Shown here in pieces: positions 24,939 to 33,441 of a stretch of 57,018 nucleotides of DNA. The stretch is from Oscillospiraceae bacterium (GTDB taxonomy: Bacteria > Bacillota > Clostridia > Oscillospirales > Ruminococcaceae), in NCBI GenBank assembly GCA_028720105.1, contig JAQYLI010000032.1, forward strand, positions 1 to 57,018, in the 5' to 3' direction. Below the pieces are notes generated by a model. The model was not told the DNA's origin. It saw only the letters and a program-made list of their open reading frames with translations, and ran no database searches. The stretch's first letter is position 1, and each line of letters opens with the position of its first letter. The position numbers and the translations under genes were made by a program.

Positions 24939-26249
24939 ATGAAAAGAAAAAAGAAAATTTTCAAGCCCAAAAGGCATTATAAAATAAAGAGAAGAAACGA
25001 AAATGCGGTTAAGATAATCGCAGGTGCGGCGGCTGTGGCGGCGCTTATTTTCGTGGGCTACAGCGTGGCGGGACCTATCGGAAGATACATCGCCTCCCGT
25101 CCCGACAGAACAGAGTCGGAGCCCTGGACTCCCACGGAGACCGACAATGTTTCAGACAGCGTTTCCGTCCATACGGAAAGCATTACCGAAGCTGTAAGCG
25201 GCGTTCAGACGGAGAGCCTGCCTGCTGTAAGCGAGACTTCTCCTATAGCAGGTGAAACAACACAGGCACCTGCAGTTTTGGAAACTGAGCCTACCGAAAC
25301 TGCTCCCGCTGCCGTTATCAGAGAGGGCGGAGCGGCATATTACCTTGACCCCGACAGTATGGCGGACGCAGACAGCCTTAACGCCGCTCTTGACGAGCTT
25401 GGAGCAAGCGGCTGCAGCGCCGTTATATTCCCCGTTAAGACCGAGGGAGGCGTATTCCACTATGCCACCGAGCTTGATTTTGTGGACACCGTTATTGACG
25501 GAAACGACCCCGTTGTTTCCGAGCTTTCCGCTTCGGATATCGTAAATGCTGCCGAAAGCAGAGGACTGCGCCCTGTTGCTCTTGTTTCCGTGCTTTACGA
25601 CAACAACCGCTATGGCGATTACCGCGACGGCTCATACAGAAGCGAGGACGGGGACACCTGGCTTGACACATCTCCCGACAAGGGGGGCAAGCCCTGGCTT
25701 TCTCCCTTTGATGAAACGGCGCAGGAGTATCTTTGCGATATCGTTACGGAGCTTGGCAATGCAGGCTTTACCGAGGTCATATGCGATGATTACATCTTCC
25801 CCGAGTTCCGCTCGTCGGATATTGATATGCTGGGCGAGGAGGTTTCGCCATACAGCGATCGTTACCACGCTCTCACATCTCTTGCGGTGATGATGAACAA
25901 TGCGGGAAACGAGGCAGGCACGGAGGTTATGCTCAGAATTACGGCAAATTCAGTTATCAGAGGATACAGCGAGCTTTTCTACCCCGACGAGCTTGATGGC
26001 TGTCGGATTATGATTGATTATTCGGAAAATAACATCAGCCGCACTATGGTGGCAGGAAACGAGGAAGTCATTCTCGATGATATGGATATGTACGAGAAGA
26101 TAACCGCTGTTTACGGAGAGGTTTCCTCACGCTGCGGCGAGCTGCCCGTATATCCTATGCTTGACAGGGAGTCTATGTCTGCGGACGATTTTGACGAGGC
26201 TGTGAAGGCTCTTACCGCTATGGGATATGACAAGTATTACGTTTATTGA
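24939..26249 (+). CDS. Membrane-anchored DUF4015-like putative glycosidase
   Basis: 436 residues. A very basic cytoplasmic start (first 25 residues) precedes one transmembrane helix (about 24-44). A Thr/Ser/Glu/Pro linker (about 55-130) follows, and then a domain of about 300 residues with the pattern of DUF4015 putative glycosyl hydrolases (WLDTSPDKGGKPWLSPFD, then FTEVICDDYIFPEF), probably a TIM barrel facing outside. The substrate is unknown. It lies 27 bases after the Rnf-like trio and 18 bases before miaB, so it is probably in the same transcript. Confidence 0.7.
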   Translation: MKRKKKIFKPKRHYKIKRRNENAVKIIAGAAAVAALIFVGYSVAGPIGRYIASRPDRTESEPWTPTETDNVSDSVSVHTESITEAVSGVQTESLPAVSETSPIAGETTQAPAVLETEPTETAPAAVIREGGAAYYLDPDSMADADSLNAALDELGASGCSAVIFPVKTEGGVFHYATELDFVDTVIDGNDPVVSELSASDIVNAAESRGLRPVALVSVLYDNNRYGDYRDGSYRSEDGDTWLDTSPDKGGKPWLSPFDETAQEYLCDIVTELGNAGFTEVICDDYIFPEFRSSDIDMLGEEVSPYSDRYHALTSLAVMMNNAGNEAGTEVMLRITANSVIRGYSELFYPDELDGCRIMIDYSENNISRTMVAGNEEVILDDMDMYEKITAVYGEVSSRCGELPVYPMLDRESMSADDFDEAVKALTAMGYDKYYVY

Positions 26250-26267
26250 TCGAAAGGCGTTACATAG

Positions 26268-27632
26268 ATGGAAATAAATTACATTCAGGCGGTAAGGGAT
26301 ATTTTCGCCAAAAGAGAGACTCCGCCCCTGTGCTGTGTTCACAGCTACGGCTGTCAGCAGAATGTCAGCGACGGGGAGAAGCTTAAAGGACAGCTTTGTC
26401 TTATGGGCTGCGGCATTACCGACGATATGACCGCCGCAGACATTATTATCCTCAACACCTGCGCTGTCCGTGAAAACGCCGAGCTGAAAGTCTACGGCAA
26501 TATCGGTGAACTCAAGCGTCTTAAGGAGCAGAAGCCCGATATGTTGATCGCTGTGGGCGGCTGTATGGGTCAGGAGCCGAAAACGGCGGAGAAGATAAAA
26601 AAGTCATATCGCCACGTGGACATTGTTTTCGGCACATTTGCCGCAAAGGAGCTGCCGAGGCTGATTTACGAGGCTCTTACAAAAAATGAATTTATCGTTG
26701 ACACCGCCGAGAGAAACACCGAATGTTTTGAGGATATCCCTGCGGTGAGAAGCGAGAAATACAAGGCAGGAGTCTCCATAATGTACGGCTGCAACAATTT
26801 CTGCTCTTACTGTATCGTTCCATACGTAAGGGGCAGGGAGCGGAGCAGAAGTCCCGAAAAGATAATCGAGGAGATAAAAAGGCTGGTTTCGGACGGCTGC
26901 AAGGAAATTATGCTCTTAGGTCAGAATGTCAATTCCTACGGCAGAGGGCTTGAGGAAAAGATAGATTTTCCCGAGCTTTTAAGACGCATCGACAATATCG
27001 ACGGGGATTTCAGAGTGAGATTTATGTCACCCCACCCCAAGGACGCCACAAGGGAATTTTTCGATGTAATTGCCGAAAGCAAAAAGATTTGCCGCAGCGT
27101 TCATCTGCCCCTGCAGTCGGGCAGCGACCGCATTTTAAAGGAAATGAACAGGCGTTATACGGCGGAGCAGTATATGGATATGGTGGGATATGCCCGAAAG
27201 GTAATGCCCGATTTGTCCATATCCACCGATATTATCGTGGGATTTCCCAATGAGACCTACAAGGATTTCAAGCAGACTCTTGATATCGTTAAAGCAGTGA
27301 AGTATGACAACATTTTCTCGTTTATCTACTCAAAGCGGACAGGCACAAAGGCTGCCGAGATCATCGACCATACCTCCGAGGAGGACAAGGGTAAATGGTT
27401 TCGTGAGCTTCTTGCAGTTCAGCGTGAGATATCCGAGGAGCATTACAAGCGCTTCTTAGGAGCGGAATTTGATGTGCTTTTTGACGGCACATACAAGGAA
27501 GAATTTATCAGCGGCAAGAGCGGCGAGTTTATCATCACCCTTGTGAAAGGATCTCCCGAGCTTATCGGCACGATGAGGAAGGTGAGGGTCACAAAGACCC
27601 ATAACTGGGCGGTAGAGGGTGAACTGATATAG
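26268..27632 (+). CDS. miaB: tRNA-2-methylthio-N6-dimethylallyladenosine synthase
   Basis: Adds the 2-methylthio group to i6A37 of tRNAs, acting after MiaA (encoded at 35601). The 454-residue methylthiotransferase has an N-terminal cluster on C29, C65 and C99; a radical SAM cluster on C175, C179 and C182 (YGCNNFCSYCIVPYVRGRERSR region); and a C-terminal TRAM domain. In Bacillus, miaB lies close to ymcA and mutS. Here an orphan gene and a sigma/anti-sigma pair intervene. Confidence 0.95.
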   Translation: MEINYIQAVRDIFAKRETPPLCCVHSYGCQQNVSDGEKLKGQLCLMGCGITDDMTAADIIILNTCAVRENAELKVYGNIGELKRLKEQKPDMLIAVGGCMGQEPKTAEKIKKSYRHVDIVFGTFAAKELPRLIYEALTKNEFIVDTAERNTECFEDIPAVRSEKYKAGVSIMYGCNNFCSYCIVPYVRGRERSRSPEKIIEEIKRLVSDGCKEIMLLGQNVNSYGRGLEEKIDFPELLRRIDNIDGDFRVRFMSPHPKDATREFFDVIAESKKICRSVHLPLQSGSDRILKEMNRRYTAEQYMDMVGYARKVMPDLSISTDIIVGFPNETYKDFKQTLDIVKAVKYDNIFSFIYSKRTGTKAAEIIDHTSEEDKGKWFRELLAVQREISEEHYKRFLGAEFDVLFDGTYKEEFISGKSGEFIITLVKGSPELIGTMRKVRVTKTHNWAVEGELI

Positions 27633-27659
27633 AAGCTTTTACAGACACGGAGTTTTATA

Positions 27660-28145
27660 GTGGAGAATGAAGTCGATATGGCGAAATATACGGACTCAGA
27701 CAGCAGTGTACAATGCGAAATTGAAAATATATTATTCTGTAAAATTCAGTCAGAATTAAATTTGAAATTAGAGAAAAACCCGGTTATTTCGCTTACAGGA
27801 AATTGTGGTAAAAAAATTCAACCGGACTTTTACTCTGCCGGAGCAAAGGTGATCGGTGAAATACATTCTCATATGGGAAAGCTGAAACCTGCACAGCTTC
27901 ATAAGGTAGAAGCAGATATATTAAAAATGTTACTGATAGAAAAAGTTTACGGCGAAAAATTTGCAAAGTACATAGTAGTATGCTCCGAAGAGGAAGAAAA
28001 GCAGCTTCAAGGCAGTTCTTTTCTTGCTGAAGCGATAAGTCAGTTTGAAATTAAAGTGCGATTTTTTGAATTAAGCGAAGAGTATAAAACAAAGCTTGAA
28101 AATGCTATGAAAAAGCAGAATTTAATTAAAAGCTGTGGAGAATAA
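27660..28145 (+). CDS. AT-rich orphan protein, possible PD-(D/E)XK-like fold
   Basis: 161 residues, no family I can name with certainty. PDFYS (55-59) and GEIHSHMGKLK (66-76) resemble the metal-binding core of PD-(D/E)XK nuclease-like proteins, followed by a strand IVVCSEE (105-111). The active-site lysine is not obvious (E-I-H instead of E-x-K). Base composition and codon use (AAA, TTA, GAA, ATA) are clearly more AT-rich than the neighbours, which suggests transfer. I use the GTG at 27660 (GGAG 7 bases before); the ATG at 27678 is an alternative. A terminator follows. Confidence 0.6.
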   Translation: MENEVDMAKYTDSDSSVQCEIENILFCKIQSELNLKLEKNPVISLTGNCGKKIQPDFYSAGAKVIGEIHSHMGKLKPAQLHKVEADILKMLLIEKVYGEKFAKYIVVCSEEEEKQLQGSSFLAEAISQFEIKVRFFELSEEYKTKLENAMKKQNLIKSCGE

Positions 28146-28162
28146 ATTGATAGTCGTATTAT

Positions 28163-28213
28163 TACGCCATGGTGCTTGTGACAAAAATCATCAGCACTGT
28201 GGCGTATTTATTT
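28163..28213 (+). terminator. Rho-independent terminator
   Basis: TACGCCA/TGGCGTA (28163-28169 with 28200-28206) and inner GTGCT/AGCAC (28172-28176 with 28193-28197), followed by TTTATTT. It isolates the orphan gene from the sigma-factor operon. Confidence 0.75.
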
Positions 28214-28255
28214 GAAAAGCAAATGCTTTCTGATATGTTAATTTTTCGTGAACGC

Positions 28256-28281
28256 TGTAACGAACATAACCTTTCGGCGTT
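28256..28281 (+). promoter_or_regulatory. Candidate ECF sigma-dependent promoter
   Basis: TGTAAC (28256-28261), exactly 16 bases, then CGTT (28278-28281). This is close to the Bacillus SigW-type pattern TGAAAC-N16-CGTA and lies about 30 bases before the sigma-factor start. It suggests autoregulation. Confidence 0.55.
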
Positions 28282-28311
28282 TAATCTATGAAAAGGAAAG
28301 GAGGCTTCCAA

Positions 28312-28788
28312 ATGAGGCAGGAAGAACAGTACAAGGAGTACGCCGACAGGGTGTACAAATATCTTATGAGCCTCAGCGGAGGAAACGACAGCCTTTCCGA
28401 GGAGCTTACCCAGGAGACCTTTTTCCGAGCCATAACCCACGCCGAAAGCTTTGACGGGCGGGTGAAGATGACCACCTGGCTCTGTGCCATTGCGAAAAAT
28501 CTCTACATATCCCATCTGCGCAGGGAAAAGCGGCGGGAGGACTGCGAACCCGAGGATATCCCCGTTGATACCGACATTTCGGGAAGAATGGAGCAGAGGG
28601 ATATATACAAGGCTGTTCACCGTCTCCCCGAGCCGTACCGCGAGATAGTGCTTCTGAAAATACACACGGATATGAGCTTTTCGGAGATAGGGGAGATATT
28701 CGGAAAATCGGAGACCTGGGCGAGAGTGACCTTCTTTCGAGGGAAAGAACGGCTTAGAGAAATTCTGAAAGGAGAGGATATTTTATGA
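28312..28788 (+). CDS. ECF-type RNA polymerase sigma factor
   Basis: 158 residues from the ATG at 28312, which follows AAAGGAGG. Region 2 includes LTQETFFRAITHAESFDGR and TWLCAIAKNLYISHLRR; region 4 has LPEPYREIVLLKIHTDMSFSEIGEIFG. There is no region 1 or 3. The stop overlaps the start of the anti-sigma gene (ATGA), so the two are made in step. An ECF-like promoter lies just upstream. The stress signal should come through the partner protein. Confidence 0.92.
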   Translation: MRQEEQYKEYADRVYKYLMSLSGGNDSLSEELTQETFFRAITHAESFDGRVKMTTWLCAIAKNLYISHLRREKRREDCEPEDIPVDTDISGRMEQRDIYKAVHRLPEPYREIVLLKIHTDMSFSEIGEIFGKSETWARVTFFRGKERLREILKGEDIL

Positions 28789-30050
28789 AAACGGACTGCG
28801 ATATCATCAGAGACCTGCTTCCTCTTTATTCGGACAAGGTGTGTTCGGAAAGCAGCAGGCGGCTTGTGGAGGAGCATTGCGCAGAGTGTGAAGAATGCGC
28901 CGAACAGCTTACTGCGATGTCCGCAGAGCTTCCTCGGGAGGAGAAGGCAGGAGGGGCGAAAAATCCGCTGAAAAAAACAAGAAGGCATTATCTGAAGCTG
29001 GCATTTTTAACGGCGGCTGTGGCGGTGCCGATGGCTGTGGTCATATGCATTATCGGTGCCATATCCATAAATGAAACTAATCACAGCGGAAGTATAAGCT
29101 GGTCGGCAATTGCTGCAGAGCGTGAAATGACGGGTTTCGGAAATTTGATTAAAAAGGGAAATTACCGCAAGGCTCTTTCGGAGGTGGGCTTCAAGGGGCT
29201 TGATGGCGTTAACAGAAAAAATGAGGGAGAGCTGCTTGATGTATATACCAAGATATTCGGAGATTTCTTTTCCGAATATCCAATAGAATATATTGACTGC
29301 GAAGCAAAATATTACGGTGCTGATATGAAGGGCGAGCTTAATCTTTATCTTGATGAAAAATACACATCGGATATCCCTTTGAAGGTGTACATTGATTTTG
29401 TACGTGACGAGGCGGGGGACTGCTTTATCACTAAGGCTATTGTGAATTGTTATGGCACTTCCGATAAATATGAGGGCAGGGAAGATGAATGTAGGGAAAT
29501 TTATGATAAATTTATGGTTCCCGATTATCCGGGAAATGCGGCACTTGGAATAACCGAAGCGACGCTCAAAGGAAACGGCTTCAGCGGCTCGGATCGTTCT
29601 CCGCAGATATTTACTTCCGAGTTCAACAGAACGAATAACGAGATCTACAGGATATATGACAAATACATAGCCGATGGCGACTGGGAGAACACCGAAACGG
29701 ACGAATGTAAAGCTGAGCTTGCTCCCGTGGTCGAAGCACGTGATGAATATCTTGCATATTACAGCGCAGAGGTCAAGCGGCTTTTTACCGATGAATACAA
29801 GCTTATTTCCGTAGAGGGAGAGGACCCCTTTTACTGTGACGAGATCTATCTTGAAAATTCCATATATGCGCAGGGCAAAGGCTGCTTCAAACAAAGATTT
29901 ACTCTGAATATGGAGACAAAGGAGGGGGAGAGCTTCTTTGTAAAATTCACCTCACAGGTGCAGTATATTGCATATATTCCCGAGGACATCGAGTTTTCCG
30001 ACAACGCCCCCGAGGAGTTCAGAGAGGGATTTTCTAAGCTTTTCTGCTGA
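28785..30050 (+). CDS. Zinc-finger anti-sigma factor with large outer domain
   Basis: 421 residues. The N-terminal zf-HC2 anti-sigma domain has H31-x3-C35-x2-C38, with C5 as a likely fourth ligand. One transmembrane helix lies at about 72-96. An extracytoplasmic region of about 320 residues follows that I do not recognise; it is acidic and tyrosine-rich and probably senses the signal. It should hold the ECF sigma factor at the membrane until released. No site-2 protease gene is nearby. Confidence 0.85.
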   Translation: MKTDCDIIRDLLPLYSDKVCSESSRRLVEEHCAECEECAEQLTAMSAELPREEKAGGAKNPLKKTRRHYLKLAFLTAAVAVPMAVVICIIGAISINETNHSGSISWSAIAAEREMTGFGNLIKKGNYRKALSEVGFKGLDGVNRKNEGELLDVYTKIFGDFFSEYPIEYIDCEAKYYGADMKGELNLYLDEKYTSDIPLKVYIDFVRDEAGDCFITKAIVNCYGTSDKYEGREDECREIYDKFMVPDYPGNAALGITEATLKGNGFSGSDRSPQIFTSEFNRTNNEIYRIYDKYIADGDWENTETDECKAELAPVVEARDEYLAYYSAEVKRLFTDEYKLISVEGEDPFYCDEIYLENSIYAQGKGCFKQRFTLNMETKEGESFFVKFTSQVQYIAYIPEDIEFSDNAPEEFREGFSKLFC

Positions 30051-30101
30051 TAATTTACAAAAAAATCATTATTTACCGATAAATATGAAAAGAATGTTAA
30101 A

Positions 30102-30138
30102 AAGCGTGTTTTCTGTGGCGGAAAGCACGCTTTTTTTC
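30102..30138 (+). terminator. Rho-independent terminator
   Basis: A 12-bp stem with one G-U pair (30102-30113 AAGCGTGTTTTC against GAAAGCACGCTT) and a run of T. It ends the sigma/anti-sigma operon. Confidence 0.9.
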
Positions 30139-30172
30139 GCAAAAAACGGTTAAAATCTGCAAATTGATGCAT

Positions 30173-30201
30173 TTGACAAAATGGACGTTTTGTGGTATAA
30201 T
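30173..30201 (+). promoter_or_regulatory. Perfect-consensus sigma-A promoter
   Basis: TTGACA (30173-30178), 17-bp spacer ending TGTGG, then TATAAT (30196-30201). It drives the YlbF-like gene and perhaps mutS. Confidence 0.92.
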
Positions 30202-30261
30202 TAACTATTAACTGTCAAAGGATAGTAATATTAAAAATTTTATAGAAAGGTTGTTTTGAAA

Positions 30262-30672
30262 ATGAACGTAATCGAAGCGGCAAGAGCACTCGGAAAGGCT
30301 TTGCAGGAGGATCCCAGATATGCGGCATATGCGGCTGCCAAGCTGGCAAACGACAAGGACGAGGAGCTTCAGAAGAATATCACCGATTTCAACGTGAAGA
30401 AGATGGAGCTTAACACCGAAATGGCTAAGGAGGACAAGAACACCGACACCATTACTGCCCTGAACAACGATCTCAACAGGCTTTATGCCGCTGTTGTCAC
30501 AAATCCCAAGATGATGGCATTCGAGGCTGCTAAGTCCGATATGGACGGTATTCTTGACAGCATAAACTATATCGTTACCTGCGCCGCAAACGGCGAGGAC
30601 CCTATGACCTGCCCCGAGTCTAATCCCGTTTCCTGCACAGGCAGCTGCGCTTCCTGCGGAGGTTGTCATTAA
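30262..30672 (+). CDS. YlbF/YmcA-family protein with cysteine-rich tail
   Basis: 136 residues. The helical body fits the YlbF/YmcA family (RicF/RicA), whose Bacillus members form a complex with RicT that affects RNA processing, competence and sporulation. The C-terminal tail adds six cysteines and a histidine in about 20 residues, ending CASCGGCH, which suggests bound metal or an iron-sulfur cluster. Start: ATG at 30262 after AGAAAGG; the TTG at 30256 is possible. It lies just upstream of mutS, as ymcA-like genes often do. Confidence 0.85.
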   Translation: MNVIEAARALGKALQEDPRYAAYAAAKLANDKDEELQKNITDFNVKKMELNTEMAKEDKNTDTITALNNDLNRLYAAVVTNPKMMAFEAAKSDMDGILDSINYIVTCAANGEDPMTCPESNPVSCTGSCASCGGCH

Positions 30673-30692
30673 GAAGCAAGAGTTTTAAGAGT

Positions 30693-30738
30693 CAAGAAGC
30701 AAGAATTTCGGACAGCAAGCTGTCCGACTTGCTTCTTG
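30693..30738 (+). terminator. Long hairpin between the YlbF-like gene and mutS
   Basis: Outer stem CAAGAAGCAAG/CTTGCTTCTTG (30693-30703 with 30728-30738) and inner stem TCGGACAG/CTGTCCGA (30708-30715 with 30720-30727). Only a short T-run follows, so termination may be partial. AAGAAGCAAG also occurs at 30671-30680. Confidence 0.65.
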
Positions 30739-30780
30739 TTTCGAGTGGTGAGAAATTTTTGGAAAGGGAATGGTCGGAAG

Positions 30781-33408
30781 ATGAACGTTGACCGCAGCAC
30801 ACTTTCTCCTATGATGCAGCAGTATTTTGACGTTAAGGACAGATATCCCGGGCATATCGTGTTCTTCCGTCTGGGAGATTTTTATGAAATGTTTTTCGAC
30901 GATGCTGTAGTGGTCTCAAAGGCTCTGGAGCTTACGCTTACGGGCAGGGACTGCGGACAGGAGGAGCGCGCGCCTATGTGCGGCATTCCCTACCACAGCG
31001 CCGAGATCTACATAAAAAAGCTTATCGACTTAGGCTACAGGGTGGCTATCTGCGAGCAGATGGAGGATCCCAAGCTTGTGAAGGGGCTTGTTAAGCGGGA
31101 CGTTATAAGGATTGTTACCCCGGGAACTCTCACCGAAAGCAATCTACTTGATGACTCTAAAAATAATTTCATCGCTTCTCTTTATGTTCACGAGGGAGCG
31201 GCTTCTGTATGCTTTGCGGACATCTCAACGGGAACGGCGGAGCTTTTTACACATAAAGACAAGTCTCCCACGGAGCTTTGCGAGTCGCTTATCAACGAGA
31301 TATCCCGTTTTTCTCCTGCGGAGCTGCTTGTAAATGCCGAAGCTTCGGGACTTGCTCAGGTGATGGATTTTATCCGCACACGAATGGAGCTTTGCGAAAC
31401 GGTTTTGGAGGAGGACAAATTCGACAGGGAGCTGCATTTAGGCACCCTTCTTGCTCAGTTTTCCGCCGAGAGCCTTTCGGATATGAATGTGGACGAAAGT
31501 GACAAATGCTCCGTTGCCGCCCTCTGCGGACTTTTCTACTACATCAGCGACACTCAGCGTGCGGCGGTGGGAAGATTTACGGAGCTTGTGACCTATTCGG
31601 ACAAGCGTTTTATGGAGATTGACCTTACCGCAAGGCGAAACCTCGAGCTTACCGAAACTCTCCGAAACAAGGAAAAACGGGGAAGTCTCATATGGGTGCT
31701 TGACCGCACACGCACATCAATGGGCAAGAGACTTCTTAAATCCTACATCGAGCAGCCTCTTCTTAAGCCTGCCGCCATAATCGACAGGCTGGACGCTGTT
31801 GAGGAGCTTTACAATGACCCCGTTTTACAAGGGGAATTGGGAGACGCTCTTGAGGGCGTTTACGACCTTGAGCGTCTTATGACGAGAGTGGTATACAAAA
31901 CCGCCAATCCCCGTGATATAAAGGCTCTTGCCCATACGGCAGAGCAGATGCCCCGTATCAAGGCTCTTCTCGGAAATGTAAGGACAAATCTTCTCAAGGG
32001 GCTTGAGGGAAAAATACACGAGCTGAAAGAGATAGCCGCGCTTGTGGATAATGCCATTGCCGATGACCCTCCCCCTGTGGTGAAGGACGGCGGAGTTATC
32101 AAGGACGGCTTCAATGCAGAGCTTGACAGGCTTAGAGGAATTATCAAGGGCGGCAAGGGCATTATTGACGAGATCGAAGCGAGAGAAAAGGAAAAAACGG
32201 GCATTAAAAACCTGAAGATCGGCTATAACAGGGTTTTCGGATATTACATTGAGGTCACAAAATCCTATTATGACCTTGTACCCGCCGAATATATCCGCAA
32301 GCAGACCCTTGCAAACTGCGAGAGATTTATCACAGACGAGCTGAAAAAAGCGGAGGAGGAAATTGCGGGAGCAAGCGAGAAAACTCTTGTGATGGAAGCG
32401 GAGATATTTGCGGAGGTAAGAGATTTTATCGGCTCAAGGCTCACAGAAGTGCAGGAGACTGCTCAGGCTGCGGCGGCGCTTGATGTTCTCTGCTCTTTTG
32501 CTGAGGTGTCAATGAGAAACCGCTATGTGAAGCCCGATATCGTAATTGACGGAACTCTCGATATAAAGGGGGGCAGGCACCCCGTTGTGGAACAGATGAT
32601 AAGCGGCGAGATGTACGTTCCCAACGATGTTTACCTTGACACCGACAGCCGCAGAATGGCTATCATCACAGGTCCCAATATGTCGGGTAAATCCACATTT
32701 ATGAGACAGACTGCCCTTATCGTGCTTATGGCGCAGATAGGCTGCTTTGTCCCTGCGGACAGCGCAAGGATATCCATAGTTGACCGCATTTTCACCCGTG
32801 TGGGAGCCTCCGACGACCTTACTGCGGGACAGTCAACCTTTATGGTGGAAATGAGTGAGGTTGCGGACATTTTAAAGCACGCCACCAAGCAGAGCCTTGT
32901 TATCCTTGACGAGGTGGGCAGAGGAACTTCAACCTTTGACGGAATAAGCATTGCAACGGCGGTGGCAGAATACATCGCCAACAAGAAAAAGATAGGCTGC
33001 AAGACCCTTTTTGCCACCCATTACCACGAGCTTATCGGGCTTGAGGGCAGGGTTGAGGGAGTGAATAATTACAGCGTTGCCGTTAAGAAATATGGCGAGA
33101 GCATAAAATTTTTACGTAAGATAGTTGAGGGCGGCGTTGACGACAGCTACGGAATTGAAGTGGCAAAGCTTGCGGGACTTCCCAAGGGAGTCATTTCAAG
33201 GGCTAAGGAGCTGCTTTCCGAAATGGAAGCTGAAAAGTACGCTCAGAGCGGCGCTCCCAGGAAGCAGGAGGAAGAACAGCAGATATCTTTCGGTTCAATG
33301 AAGGAAGAAATGGTGCTTTCAAGGCTCAGAAAAACCAATCCCGACGAGTATTCGCCCAGAGACGCAATGCTTTTGCTGCAGGAGCTTTGCGATATGCTGA
33401 ATGGGTAA
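30781..33408 (+). CDS. mutS: DNA mismatch repair ATPase MutS
   Basis: Finds mismatches and recruits MutL. 875 residues from the ATG at 30781, which begins close to the family start. The mismatch-contact motif FFRLGDFYEMFFDDA is near residue 23. The Walker A motif GPNMSGKST is at about 631-639, followed by the ABC-type DEVGRGTSTFDG and the TH-Y-H-EL segment. The ribosome binding site is weak; a longer in-frame reading from 30736 is less likely. mutL follows after 33 bases. Confidence 0.96.
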   Translation: MNVDRSTLSPMMQQYFDVKDRYPGHIVFFRLGDFYEMFFDDAVVVSKALELTLTGRDCGQEERAPMCGIPYHSAEIYIKKLIDLGYRVAICEQMEDPKLVKGLVKRDVIRIVTPGTLTESNLLDDSKNNFIASLYVHEGAASVCFADISTGTAELFTHKDKSPTELCESLINEISRFSPAELLVNAEASGLAQVMDFIRTRMELCETVLEEDKFDRELHLGTLLAQFSAESLSDMNVDESDKCSVAALCGLFYYISDTQRAAVGRFTELVTYSDKRFMEIDLTARRNLELTETLRNKEKRGSLIWVLDRTRTSMGKRLLKSYIEQPLLKPAAIIDRLDAVEELYNDPVLQGELGDALEGVYDLERLMTRVVYKTANPRDIKALAHTAEQMPRIKALLGNVRTNLLKGLEGKIHELKEIAALVDNAIADDPPPVVKDGGVIKDGFNAELDRLRGIIKGGKGIIDEIEAREKEKTGIKNLKIGYNRVFGYYIEVTKSYYDLVPAEYIRKQTLANCERFITDELKKAEEEIAGASEKTLVMEAEIFAEVRDFIGSRLTEVQETAQAAAALDVLCSFAEVSMRNRYVKPDIVIDGTLDIKGGRHPVVEQMISGEMYVPNDVYLDTDSRRMAIITGPNMSGKSTFMRQTALIVLMAQIGCFVPADSARISIVDRIFTRVGASDDLTAGQSTFMVEMSEVADILKHATKQSLVILDEVGRGTSTFDGISIATAVAEYIANKKKIGCKTLFATHYHELIGLEGRVEGVNNYSVAVKKYGESIKFLRKIVEGGVDDSYGIEVAKLAGLPKGVISRAKELLSEMEAEKYAQSGAPRKQEEEQQISFGSMKEEMVLSRLRKTNPDEYSPRDAMLLLQELCDMLNG

Positions 33409-33441
33409 ATTATAACGCAAACATAATTCGGAGGTGAAAAA

